DNA of 64,000 nt from positions 83,434 to 147,433 of the forward strand of contig QRFJ01002090.1 in NCBI GenBank assembly GCA_006176705.1. The letters run 5' to 3'. The translations under genes were made by a program, and so were the position numbers. This document shows, piece by piece, positions 13,057-23,099 of this stretch. The notes under the pieces are model-generated. The model was not told the origin of the DNA. It was given only the letters and a program-made list of their open reading frames with translations, and searched no databases. The stretch is from Cocos nucifera (taxonomy: Eukaryota > Streptophyta > Magnoliopsida > Arecales > Arecaceae). The stretch's first letter is position 1. Each line of letters opens with the position of its first letter.

Positions 13057-14661
13057 TGATAAGTATAATAAATTCATCAATAAAAGTATTAATTTATCAA
13101 TTAATTAATATTAATTTTTAAAAATTAATAATCAATTTATATATAATTTTTGAAAAATTCATATTTTTATTAATTAAAAAATTAATTTAAAAATAATAAA
13201 AATTAATAAAAATTAAAAAATAAAATTTTATTATTAATAGAAAGAGCTCATTTTTCTGATCATAACAAAATAAATTTCAAGTAAAATGGAGCTAAAATGA
13301 AAAAGATATGAATTTTTAAAAATATAAAATAAATAAAAATTAAATAAAAAAAGAAAACGGCTCAGCTGACTCCGCAAGCCGAGCCACCAAGCCAAGCTGA
13401 GCCATCAAGCCAACTCAGCCGTTGAAGCCATCAGCCGGTCCACGATCTAGGCGTGGACTGTCAGCTCAGCAAATTCCGACGAATCAGAGATTGCCACGTG
13501 GTGGACCTAGACCCCTTAAGGGTCTACAGAAATTTATCGCGGCTCATAAGGGTAATTTAGTCTTTTCGTCCGACAACAGCGGCGCTGATTGGTTATGGTG
13601 TGCGATGCGGTCGGTCCATGCGGTCCATGGGAACAGTTATTGCGCGATCGGACGGATGTGCTTGTTTGCGATCAGGATCGGACGGCTGTGGTTGCTTCCG
13701 AATTTTATTCAGATACAAACATCACGCGGATCACCATCGGACGGCAGCGCTCGATACAGGCGATGATCCGACGGTCCAGAACAGTGCCGACGGTGATCAA
13801 GACTCCCGAAGCATGATTTGCGGCCAGATTTCCTCGATCAAGCGCGATCCAACGGCCAGAATTTAATGCGACCCGATCTGAGCTTATCTGCATCCGATTT
13901 TGATGATTTTTGGACCGTTGGATTTCTGTTGAACGGCTGGATTTTATCAGATTTAGTAGAGTCATATCAGAGCTATTTTGATTTAAATTTTATCCAAATT
14001 TCTTTGTATTTTTACGATTACAAAGGCATTAGTCCCATATTGCCTTTAGAAAAAATATCCAACCCTCCTAGCTCTATAAAAAGGACCCCAGGCCACCAGA
14101 AATCAACATCTCCGATCAAGGTGAAGCTTTGGTATAGGGCGAAGCCAGGCTATGGGTTAAAGGCAGCTTCGAAGCAATGGGTGCCGAGAAGAAGAGCCAA
14201 GCTTCTACACCATCTTTCTGCCAATGCCGATCCAAGATCAGAGATCAGGCTATTTTATTCTTTTTAAATTTTATGTATTTAAATTCTAAAATTTTAATTA
14301 ATAAAAATTTTATTTTTGCATTTTAATTTCTTGCATTTAATTTTTATTGTAATTTAATTTTCACACTTTAATTATTATTTTTTGCAAGTAGATGCTAAGA
14401 TTTAATTAGTAGATCTTAGTACCAAGTTTAAATCTCTGCATCTTTTAATTTTCGCTTTTTATTTTCCGACTTCACTTTTGATCTTGAAATTCTTCTTTTT
14501 TATCTTTTTCTTTTATAAAATCAAAGATTTCAAATTTAAAAATACTACCTTCCCTGTGGATTCGACCCGACTCACTACTATTTACGTATTTTCAATAATT
14601 TTAAGAAGTCAGATTAAACTGATAAACACGATCTCTTAACGACAACATCGCGTCCCTATCA
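13057..14661 (+). repeat. 5' LTR of Athila-like element D
   Basis: 1605-bp LTR, TGATAAGTATAATAAATTC ... CGTCCCTATCA, starting inside copia element E. Matching LTRs lie at 45899-47538, 52072-53688 and 56694-58322. AT-rich first 300 bp, then a GC-richer block (about 13360-13960) with 'gccaagcc'-type repeats and degenerate 'gatcggacgg' repeats, then TATA box and R/U5. Short open frames within it (13422-14267) overlap on both strands and are LTR artefacts. Confidence 0.9.
14075..14082 (+). promoter_or_regulatory. TATA box in LTR of element D
   Basis: TATAAAAA in 'gctctataaaaaggacc'. The same sequence is kept in all four copies of this LTR, including the minus-strand solo LTR, which fits a conserved LTR core promoter. 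Transcription would start about 30 bp downstream. Confidence 0.65.
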
Positions 14662-14667
14662 AGTTTT

Positions 14668-14776
14668 TGGCGCCGTTGCCGGGGAAGGTTTTTGATTTTT
14701 AATTTTGATTTCTTTGATTTATTTTAAAAATAATTTCAGCAACCCTATCAAGTTTTTGGCGCCGTTGCCGGGAAAG
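14668..14776 (+). promoter_or_regulatory. Primer-binding site for tRNA-Asp, duplicated
   Basis: TGGCGCCGTTGCCGGGGA (14668-14685) starts 6 bp after the LTR and is complementary to the 3' end of plant tRNA-Asp, the primer type used by Athila-like elements. A second copy, with the flanking 'ccctatcaagtt' LTR end, follows at about 14745-14776 (TGGCGCCGTTGCCGGGAA). Element I has only one site at the equivalent place. Confidence 0.8.
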
Positions 14777-16018
14777 GCACAGATATTAAATTTTTGATCT
14801 CTTTGATTTTTCTATAAATAAATTAAAAATAAAATTTTTATTTTCTTGCTAATTTTTTTTTATTATTTTGCAGGAAAAGCAAAAAAGAACAAAAAGAATC
14901 AGAAGTTTTGCCTGGTGAGATCAATCCTAACCCTAGTTCTCTTTTCATTTTATTTTATTTATTTATTTATTTTATTTTTAAATTAATTTAAAAAATATTC
15001 ATTCAAACCTAATTAAAAAAATCTCATGACAAGATTAAAAATCTTAACTCCTTAGAGCATGCATCATATTAGTTTTATTTTTATCTTTATTTTTATTTTT
15101 ATTTTTTTTGGTGATTGTGGAGGCCTTTCATAATTAATTTGCATGCTCTAGTTAAATTGCATAAAAACCTTTGATTGAATTTTTTTTTTTTTTCGTCATA
15201 TTCATATTAATCAAATTAAAGGCACAACCCAATTAAACAAGATAAGGTGGGGATTTGATCCCTTCCTTAGCCACAAACAACCAACCAGCATCCTGCATTG
15301 ACCTAAGCCTTTAATTTTAAAAATCAATTACATCAACCCTAGGAACTCGAGCTCATAGGACAGGAATCCTAAGAGTTGAACGGATTAGGTAAAGTCAATT
15401 TGACTGGTGTCTAGAAAGTGGTTCAGGGATGACTGCGCCCGAAGGAAGGTGTTTCTAATTGGTTCCGTTCGCTTACCTGGCCAAGCACAATTGGTGTCTA
15501 AGGCAAGCAACGGGGGGACTCACCAACTTACACTTACCTGGCAGTTGATTGGCTAATCCTACACTGGAGGCTTGAAGGTGACCTTGGCAAGTTAGGAGCT
15601 GTCTAGATCTAGGTACCCTTAGTAGGATTGATTGACCAACTTGATTGCTAACCAACATCAAACTAATTAAACCTATTCTTCTCTTTCTTCTTCTTAATTC
15701 TAGGACTCCTAGACCTCTTCTTTAGACTCTTCTTTCTTTCTCTTCTTACTCTAAAATAAAATAAAATAAAATTAACTAACTAAAAATTAATAATTAAATT
15801 AATTAAATTAAATAACAAATAAAATAATTTAAAAAAAATAATTTTTAATATAATAAATAATAATAATAAAAAATAAAAAAATATATTAAAATTTAAAACC
15901 ATACATTAGGTTACACTAATAATGCATGGTAGGAAATATTTTTTTTCTGATTTAGTTGAACATAATTAAATGGTATTACATTAAATAATAATCAAAGCTA
16001 ATATGAACTAATTTTCCC
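14777..16018 (+). other. Untranslated leader of element D
   Basis: Non-coding leader aligning block by block with 47563-48830 of element I ('gtgagatcaatcctaac', 'gcatcatattagttttatt', 'aattaaacaagataagg', 'gaccttggca'). It has no convincing frame. The end near 15900-16018 matches the sequence around the gag start of element I, but most of the gag core is then missing. Confidence 0.65.
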
Positions 16019-17229
16019 AAAAATTAGGTAAAGTTGACCTTCTTGCTCAGAAAATAGATCAACTCCTAACCCTAGTCAAAATCTCCTGCACAATTCACAT
16101 CATTTCTAATATCAGGAGAATTTTCAATCTGTGCTAGTCAACCCATCATGTAATGAATATCCTTGACTGTACAGTTCCATATTTATCCAAGACAAGTTCA
16201 AGCTACTCAAGGATACTCCAAATTGATTAATGACCCATTTTCAAATTCATTAATTCAATTGGGTAACTTTAATTTTTCTTGGGACCCAACAGACTCAAGC
16301 TCAGACCAAATTTACTTGAGCAAAAATTATCAAATTAGCCTATAATAATGGTCAGCCTAGTCAGTTTAACCAGCATCATATATAATCACCTTCATACCCA
16401 CCTCCTCAATAGACCAATCTGCTGATGATAGATTTAACCAACTTCAATAATTAATTCTAACTCAATAGCAATCTATCACTAGACTAGAAGCTCAAATTGG
16501 ACAATTAGTTGAGTCTACATGAGGAGAACCTAGATCAACTACCGAACCTACCAAGTTCAAATAACCCATCTAATGACCACCAATCACCTGAATTATTATC
16601 ATCTAATGTTTCATCTAAGAATCTCCAATTTGAGATACCAAAGTAATTCCTGAACTTAAAAGCTATAGGATTCTTATGGACCCATACCAAGACCAGGTGA
16701 GAGAGGCTAGTACTGATGCTAGCCAAAATAAAATTTAGAGGAACTGGTTAGTACTGAGACTAACCACATAGAAGAACCCAAGCCAGGAATTAGTACTGAT
16801 GCTAGTTCCGTTAAATGAGATAGAAATAAGGGAAAGAGAATAGATGATTTACCCGAGACTTTAAAACTAATGTCCTATTCCCTTCAAACCCTAGAAGTTG
16901 GTTCTTCTTATAAAAATCGAAGGCATGTAATAAATGTCAATGGAGTTGTTTAAGCAGGATCACATTAATTTACCTCCAGATTAAAATCGGCTTAGTCACA
17001 TTCCAGTACCCATTGAATCAAACTTAACTCCTAAAAAACTCCATTCATGAGCATTTTAGAAAACAAATAGGAGAAATTCTTAATAAATATTGATCTAAGA
17101 ATGGAATCATAAATTATATTCCTAAAATTAACAAAGATTATATTAATAATGGAATTAAAAATCATTTTTTTTGAGATTGGCAATCCAAAACCATTGAAAT
17201 TTATCAATCCAATATTCGACACAGGATAG
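16019..17229 (+). pseudogene. Athila-like gag, C-terminal part (element D)
   Basis: Aligns with 49557-50812 of element I, from 'gttgaccttcttgctcag' to the stop TAG at 17227. Compared with I, roughly 700 bp holding the conserved gag core (matching about 48850-49555) is deleted. The frame is broken by small indels. In places D keeps the less decayed state: TGT in the zinc-knuckle region (about 16135) where I has TAT, and CAA codons (near 16500 and 16725) where I has TAA. Those differences give the direction of change in I. Not functional. Confidence 0.75.
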
Positions 17230-17240
17230 TGAGCTACATT

Positions 17241-17290
17241 GTGTCTGGCTGAAGACGGTAAACTTAGCGCTTGTTGGGAGGCAACCCAAT
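17241..17290 (+). other. Conserved post-gag motif, element D
   Basis: A 50-bp block containing TGTCTGGCTGAAGACGG and CGCTTGTTGGGAGGCAACC begins 11 bp after the gag stop. It is repeated in element I at 50823-50872 with only a few transitions, although the surrounding sequence has diverged more. I recall similar blocks from plant Athila or gag-only elements. Its role is unknown; an RNA signal is possible. Confidence 0.7.
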
Positions 17291-17389
17291 ATTTTTTTAT
17301 CTAATTTATTTTTTTAGTTTATTTTTTTTAGGATAATTTGAAATAAGTTGGGGGAGAGCTCAAATTTTCAAAGGCAGTGCTGGACCAAA

Positions 17390-17438
<49 letters not shown>

Positions 17439-18289
17439 TGAGTTAGGTGTATTCTTCCATATTTTTTACATCCTTTAGTTTTTCTTCTCCATTGAGGACA
17501 ATGTCGATTAAGTTGGGGGGAAAGAAAAATAAATTTTTTTAAAAATTTTAAAGTCCTCAAAAATTAGTATTAGTATTTAGATACTTGATTATGCTTAAGA
17601 ATCGAATAAAACTAAGCATTTTTAAAAAAAAATTGTACACAGATCAGAGATCTGTGAGATATTGAGGAATCAAGTATTAAGAAAATTCAATAAGATTTAA
17701 GTTCAGAACATAAAAATTTTTTCTTGAGAGCATTTCTAAATTATTTTACTAAGCATCAAAGAAAGTCTACTTTTTATAGCTAGTGTAGGATACTATACGT
17801 TTCTTCATATAAAATTTATTTTAAAAAAGTTTCCAAGTACTTTCACTAAGTAACGGGCCTCTTTGCCTAAGCAAGCATTGAGTTTCACATCAAAAGTGGG
17901 AAGGGCAAAGAAGATCGTTGTAAAGCTAGTTTTAACTCGTAATATTTGATTCGAGCTATAAGCCCGAGGGGTATTTTATACTTAGTGCCCTAAAGCCACT
18001 GGTTTGGGAGTCATTGGCCCAAGACTCGCTACATGGATCAAATGAAAGCTTAAGGAGTTAAGACACTCAATAGTGGTACAACGTTAAAAAAAAAAAAAAA
18101 AAAAAAAAAGAAACATTGGTTTCCACGAGTAACCGGGTCCGTTGCCTAATAACATATATTCGATCAAAAAGTGGCAATATGAAAATAAAAATTAATAAAT
18201 GAAGGATGGAAGTAGCAATACACCTGCCTATATGAAAGTTTAGACAAATCAGAGATAAAAAGTGGAATAATTTAGAAAAAGTTCTGAAA
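17291..18289 (+). other. 3' non-coding region of element D
   Basis: Non-coding DNA between the gag end and the missing 3' LTR, collinear with 50873-51870 of element I. It contains a polypurine-like 'aagttggggggaaag' (about 17508-17523), low-complexity A and TA runs (17388-17439, 18086-18109) and a repeated block with 'ttgcctaa...atcaaaa.gtggga'. It ends at the assembly gap, so the 3' LTR and target-site copy cannot be seen. Confidence 0.7.
17388..17439. repeat. A/TA microsatellite
   Basis: A run of about 20 A followed by about 16 TA units. The matching place in element I ('gaccaaaaatatagtcagg' near 50975) has no array, so it expanded in D alone. Confidence 0.9.
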
Positions 18290-19289
18290 NNNNNNNNNNN
18301 NNNNNNNNNNNNNNNNNNNNNNNNNNNNNNNNNNNNNNNNNNNNNNNNNNNNNNNNNNNNNNNNNNNNNNNNNNNNNNNNNNNNNNNNNNNNNNNNNNNN
18401 NNNNNNNNNNNNNNNNNNNNNNNNNNNNNNNNNNNNNNNNNNNNNNNNNNNNNNNNNNNNNNNNNNNNNNNNNNNNNNNNNNNNNNNNNNNNNNNNNNNN
18501 NNNNNNNNNNNNNNNNNNNNNNNNNNNNNNNNNNNNNNNNNNNNNNNNNNNNNNNNNNNNNNNNNNNNNNNNNNNNNNNNNNNNNNNNNNNNNNNNNNNN
18601 NNNNNNNNNNNNNNNNNNNNNNNNNNNNNNNNNNNNNNNNNNNNNNNNNNNNNNNNNNNNNNNNNNNNNNNNNNNNNNNNNNNNNNNNNNNNNNNNNNNN
18701 NNNNNNNNNNNNNNNNNNNNNNNNNNNNNNNNNNNNNNNNNNNNNNNNNNNNNNNNNNNNNNNNNNNNNNNNNNNNNNNNNNNNNNNNNNNNNNNNNNNN
18801 NNNNNNNNNNNNNNNNNNNNNNNNNNNNNNNNNNNNNNNNNNNNNNNNNNNNNNNNNNNNNNNNNNNNNNNNNNNNNNNNNNNNNNNNNNNNNNNNNNNN
18901 NNNNNNNNNNNNNNNNNNNNNNNNNNNNNNNNNNNNNNNNNNNNNNNNNNNNNNNNNNNNNNNNNNNNNNNNNNNNNNNNNNNNNNNNNNNNNNNNNNNN
19001 NNNNNNNNNNNNNNNNNNNNNNNNNNNNNNNNNNNNNNNNNNNNNNNNNNNNNNNNNNNNNNNNNNNNNNNNNNNNNNNNNNNNNNNNNNNNNNNNNNNN
19101 NNNNNNNNNNNNNNNNNNNNNNNNNNNNNNNNNNNNNNNNNNNNNNNNNNNNNNNNNNNNNNNNNNNNNNNNNNNNNNNNNNNNNNNNNNNNNNNNNNNN
19201 NNNNNNNNNNNNNNNNNNNNNNNNNNNNNNNNNNNNNNNNNNNNNNNNNNNNNNNNNNNNNNNNNNNNNNNNNNNNNNNNNNNNNNNNN
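18290..19289. other. Assembly gap of exactly 1000 N
   Basis: Every base is N and the length is exactly 1000, which is a common placeholder for a gap of unknown size. Left of it is element D; right of it is a plus-strand copia RNase H. The two sides do not belong to one element, so the order and orientation across the gap are not supported by sequence. Confidence 0.98.
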
Positions 19290-19731
19290 TAGATGATCGA
19301 AAGTCGACATCTGGGAGTCTGTTTGTGTGCAATGGTGGTGCTGTCAGCTGGAAGAGTTCCAAGCAAACCGTGATAGCAGATTCCACCATGGAAGCAGAAT
19401 ATATCGCTGCATCAGAGGCTGCGAAGGAAGCATTCTGGTATAAGAAGTTTGCTGCAGAAATTGGAGTAATGCCATCAGATGCCATTCCTCTTACTGCGAC
19501 AACAATGGCGCCATAGCCCTTGCTAAGGAGCCGAGGTCTCACCAGAAATCCAAGCACATTGAGCGGCGATACCACCTCATCCGCGATTACCTCGAGAAGG
19601 GTTACGTCGAGGTCAAGAGAGTCAACTCCACAGATAATGTGGCAGACCCACTTACAAAGCCATTGGGCCAGCAGAAGATCGAAGCCCACCTTGAGAAGAT
19701 GGGACTTAGACTTGTAGCCAATTGGCTTTAG
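19290..19731 (+). pseudogene. Copia RNase H fragment (element G)
   Basis: Plus-strand end of family-1 Pol, entering from the gap at the DDRKSTSGSLFVCNGGAVSW block and running to VANWL-stop (TAG 19729-19731). Blocks seen: KQTVIADSTMEAEYIAASEA, then, after a 1-nt loss near 19493, CDNNGAIALAKE, KSKHIERRYHLIRDYLEKG and NVADPLTKPLGQQ. RNase H removes the RNA strand during reverse transcription. The sequence is nearly identical to element C apart from the frameshifts. It is followed directly by a purine tract and an LTR. Confidence 0.92.
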
Positions 19732-19745
19732 GACAAGTGGGAGAT
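19732..19745 (+). promoter_or_regulatory. Polypurine tract (element G)
   Basis: 'gacaagtgggagat' sits between the pol stop and LTR start TGTTAGATATATG. The same tract is seen in reverse complement at 62403-62416. Confidence 0.8.
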
Positions 19746-21073
19746 TGTTAGATATATGTGCCCTAGAAGCCAGAATTGGCTGACACTTGTAATACACTTC
19801 TAGGGGCAAAATTATAATTTTGACTATAATCAATAAAATGGGTTATTTTCTATCACATATGTGTATTTAGTGTCTGTGATACATCCTTTGAGTTAATGGT
19901 AATGATAATTCATATTTTCAAGAGTTGAAAATTTAAGACATGAATAATCATTATTAACTCATAAAATGCTCCCGACCATAGGATCATCACGAGGATGGTG
20001 ATTGATCCGGAAGGTTGGTGTACAATCGCTTCTCTTTAGTAGATGAGTCTTGAGTCTACGGTGTGGAGACACCGGAGCGAGAGTACAGGTACTCGTTAGA
20101 GAACGAGGGCACTGAGCGTGACCACCTCGAGTAGTCATTAGGGAAGTCTACCTTCTCGTCAATGACTGACTCGATGCTGCAGTAGTGTGTCTGGTTCTTT
20201 GACCTGAGGATGCATCGGCAGTTCACCTTGAGGGTGTTATAGTTTGACTACACCATTACTCGGTCTCCTAGCCATATGGAAACCCTGAGGTGTATGTTGG
20301 CTATAGCATGTTCATTGTAGGAACTGGATTGCATCAAGATGGAATCTATCTACCTCGGTGGTAGAGGAGCAGCCCTATGATGATCATGAGAATCAAGTCC
20401 AGAAGCCCATGGCCATGGTAGAGTGAAATAATAGAAAGAGTTTCTATTTAGATTTTCACATTGGACTTCGAATCGAATGATTACATCATATGACAGAGAC
20501 TAGGGTTTGACGAGTTCACCTTAACCCTAATCTGATCGGGGCTCAAGATAGAAGAACTTAATCACACAGGTAGCTGCACCAAGAGGTTCGCATTCAGCTC
20601 TGATGGGTTGCCACCATATACTGCTAGGTGTCACTGGTGGATTTTGGGAGCAATTAGAATGATTTAGATGATCGATCATTCTAGCTGTTCGAATCAGAAG
20701 AGTTCTGATCCATCGAAAGGAGTTTCGATGATGTCGATGATAGAGATCATGACATATCCCATTACCATACAGAACTGAACCTAACTGGGTCACACAAACA
20801 AGGGTTTGAATCTGGTGATCATCAATTGAACTGATCTAGTTCAATTGATCTGAATGAGATTCAATTAGGTTCAAGGAAAATCGTGCTAGCACTCGATTGA
20901 ACCTAACGTTCTTCTTTTACTATCATAAATAAGTTGTCCTGACTGAGCCAAAGGAGTTTGTGCTCAATCAGAGGCCTTCATATGGTCTGACTGGAGGTTG
21001 TCCAAGTCAGAAAAGGTTGTCTTATTTTGTAAGACATTACCTGCCATTTTTGGTCACCTGCCATTTCTTGTTC

Positions 21074-21142
21074 TTTGACTTTGGTCAAAAGTCTACCTTT
21101 GACTGGTCAAATGTTGACCATTGACACTTTGACTTTTGACCA
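21074..21142 (+). promoter_or_regulatory. W-box (TTGAC) cluster upstream of LTR TATA
   Basis: About eight TTGAC or GTCAA cores in 70 bp, several in full W-box form (TTGACC, GGTCAA). The cluster lies roughly 255-320 bp upstream of the TATA box. TTGAC is the WRKY transcription factor core. The cluster is kept in the copies at 26699-26768, 61010-61078 and, weaker, 11010-11076. Confidence 0.55.
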
Positions 21143-21395
21143 CATGTCATGCACCTATTGGAGAGCTGGTGGGGGCCTTGTCCCCCTGCCAGAAGCTGGC
21201 CAAGGAGGCGCCTAGGAGTCCCATCCTCTCCTTTTTGGATTCCAATTAGAGTTCTCCTAAGAACCAACTTTGACTGGTCTTAGGCGCCCTCTAAGGAGGA
21301 ATCCAGGGGACTCTATTTCCACCAATCAGATTTAGATCTGATTTCACAAAGGGTTGTGATTGGTTGGAAGAAGAGGAGTTGGATCACGCATAGTC

Positions 21396-21403
21396 TATAA
21401 ATA
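21396..21403 (+). promoter_or_regulatory. TATA box in family-1 LTR (element G)
   Basis: TATAAATA in 'tctataaataagacc', conserved in reverse complement at 26384-26391 and 60666-60673. Transcripts should start about 30 bp downstream, near 'gcgcccaacc'. Confidence 0.65.
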
Positions 21404-21608
21404 AGACCCTGCGCCCAACCTCAAAGAGAAAACACAATTTCCCACGCCCCAAGGCTGCCTCTCCCCTCCTTCCTCCATGCCAAGTCCTTCTTCCCCTTGC
21501 TCCTCTCACGTCCAAAAGTAGTTTTGGATTCCTTGGTTGGTGCGATTCCAGATCAAGAGAAAGGCGATCAAAAGCAAGAAGGCTGCGCTGCTGCAAAGGA
21601 CGACTGGA

Positions 21609-21637
21609 CTTTTCCCATTAATTAGGGAGGCCAGGTA
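21609..21637. other. Filler at inverted junction
   Basis: About 29 bp ('gacttttcccattaattagg...') match neither the LTR on the left nor the integrase-RT linker on the right. This is either end-joining filler or a misassembly join. Confidence 0.6.
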
Positions 21638-21780
21638 ACTCTTTCCGATCTACGAGGTGGAGGAGGTAGTGTTCTTATTGGCTCAACCTGATTTGGTTCC
21701 AATTGGTCCTTAGCTCGTTCTACTTGTGAGACTTTCTCATCAAGCTTAATCTGCTTTCCAATGCCGCTATCTTGAATAAA

Positions 21781-22793
21781 CTATTTTTCAAGAAAGATGG
21801 CATGTCGACTCACAATCACATTGTGGTCTTCTGGAATGTAGAAATAGTATCCTAATGACTCTTTAGGATATCCTATGAATCGAGCTCTAAAGGACCTAAA
21901 CTCTAACTTGTCCGCTTGTTGTCTTTTGACATGAGCCGGACAACCCCAAATTCTGAGATGACTCAGACTTGGTTTCTTACCGTGCCATATCTCATACGGT
22001 GTGGTAGGAACGGTTTTAGAGGGAACCCTATTCAGTAGATAAATTGAAGTTAACAATGAGTGTCCCCAAAGAAAATCAGGGAGGTCTGTGAAGCTCATCA
22101 TGGATCGAACCATATCCAATAGAGTCCGATTTCTCCATTCTGAAACCCCGTTGAGTTGAGGTGTTCCTGGTGGAGTCCATTGAGAGACTATGCCATTTTC
22201 CTTAAGATAGTCTAGGAATTCCCGGCTAAGGTATTCACCTCCTCGATCTGATCGAAGAACCTTAATGGGTTTTCCAGTTTGTTTTTCTACTTCATGTCTG
22301 AATTCTTTGAACTTTTCAAAAGCTTCAGACTTGTGTCTCATAAGATACACATACCCATACCTAGACAGATCATCGGTAAAGGTAATGAAGTAGACAAAAT
22401 TGCCTCTAGCCGGCACATCAAATGGGCCGCACACATCAGTATGTACTAGGGCAAGGAGATCTGTGGCCCTCTCCCATGTCCAACAAAAGGGAGTTTAGTC
22501 ATTTTGCCTTGAAGACAAGATTCACAAGTTGGATATGACTCAAAAGTCAATGGACTCAATAGCCCATTTTTCTCCAATTTGTTGATCCTATCTTCTGCTA
22601 TATGACCTAATCTCAGGTGCCATAGATATCTGTCGTTTGGACTATCCCTAGGTCGTTTGGCATTCACGTTTTGCTCGATAGTTAGAACAGGTACATCAAT
22701 ATGTAGCTGATAAAGACCATTAATAAGGAAACCATTTGCAATTTTATTTCTTTCATAAAGAATGTTACAATGGTCCTTAAAGAAGGTGATCAC
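21781..22793 (-). pseudogene. Copia integrase (element A)
   Basis: N-terminal zinc-binding domain (GAG_pre-integrs; YLWHLRLGHIAEDRINKLEK ... CESCLQGKMTK) at 22446-22793. A 1-nt loss near 22464-22478 is followed by the rve catalytic core from DVCGPFD to 21781. The core shows catalytic Asp in DVCGPFD, Asp in LRSDRGGEYLS and Glu in SEWRNRTLLDM. It then runs through the NRVPSKTVPTTPYEIWHGKK and RARFIGYPKESLGYYFY blocks typical of copia integrase C-termini. Integrase inserts the cDNA into the genome. The frameshift is shared with element B. Confidence 0.92.
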
Positions 22794-23095
22794 ATAAGCC
22801 TTCTTGTGCTAAGCATGAAACAGAAATCAAATTCCTGCTAGCTGCAGGCACATAATAACAGTCTTTCAAAACTAAGTCTAAACCAGATGGTAATCGAAGA
22901 GGGTATGTTCCCACGGCTACTGCAGCAACTCTTGCTCCATTACCGATGCGTAGGATCATGTCTCCATCCCTCAGCCTCCTGCTATCCTCAAGACCCTGCA
23001 TAGAAGTGCACAGATGAGCACTAGAACCAGAGTCAAGCACCCAACTGGATGCAGAAGAAACCGTAAGGTTAGACTCAATAACGAGCATACCTCCA
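22777..23095 (-). pseudogene. Copia protease (element A)
   Basis: Retroviral-type aspartic protease domain with active site WVLDSGSSAHLC. Downstream it has LRIGNGARVAAVAVGTYPL and LKDCYYVPAASRNLISVSCL, the usual path of copia protease into the integrase zinc domain. It cleaves the Gag-Pol polyprotein. A 1-nt insertion near 22795 (cataagcc versus cataacc in B) puts it out of frame with the integrase in A only. Confidence 0.9.
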
Positions 23096-23099
23096 GAAG

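Larger units (their letters stand above)
19746..21608 (+). repeat. Family-1 copia LTR, 3'-truncated (element G)
   Basis: Begins TGTTAGATATATGTGCCC and matches the minus-strand LTR 25807-28078 in reverse complement at very high identity, up to 'gcaaaggacgactg' (about 21608). The last 370 bp or so of the LTR are missing. It has a TATA box at 21396-21403, a W-box cluster at about 21074-21142, and an internal deletion of some 70 bp near 21200 relative to the 25807 copy. With that copy it forms an inverted repeat around the 4.2-kb element A. Confidence 0.9.

Noticed and set aside
13422..14267. Overlapping open frames of 75-149 codons on both strands in the GC-rich LTR block
   Set aside because: The block is inside the LTR in four copies and open in all frames because of local GC content; no domain is visible and the frames are not kept in element I.
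18067..19833. Long minus-strand open frames of 353 to 588 codons spanning the gap
   Set aside because: They are open only because the 1000 N are read as unknown codons; real sequence on both sides is LTR or element 3' DNA.
21636..21655. 'agatcggaaagag' (rc) resembles the Illumina adapter stem
   Set aside because: It has one base more than the adapter, occurs in both A and B (29400) and fits the coding sense of the integrase-RT linker (RRSERVF), so it is native.
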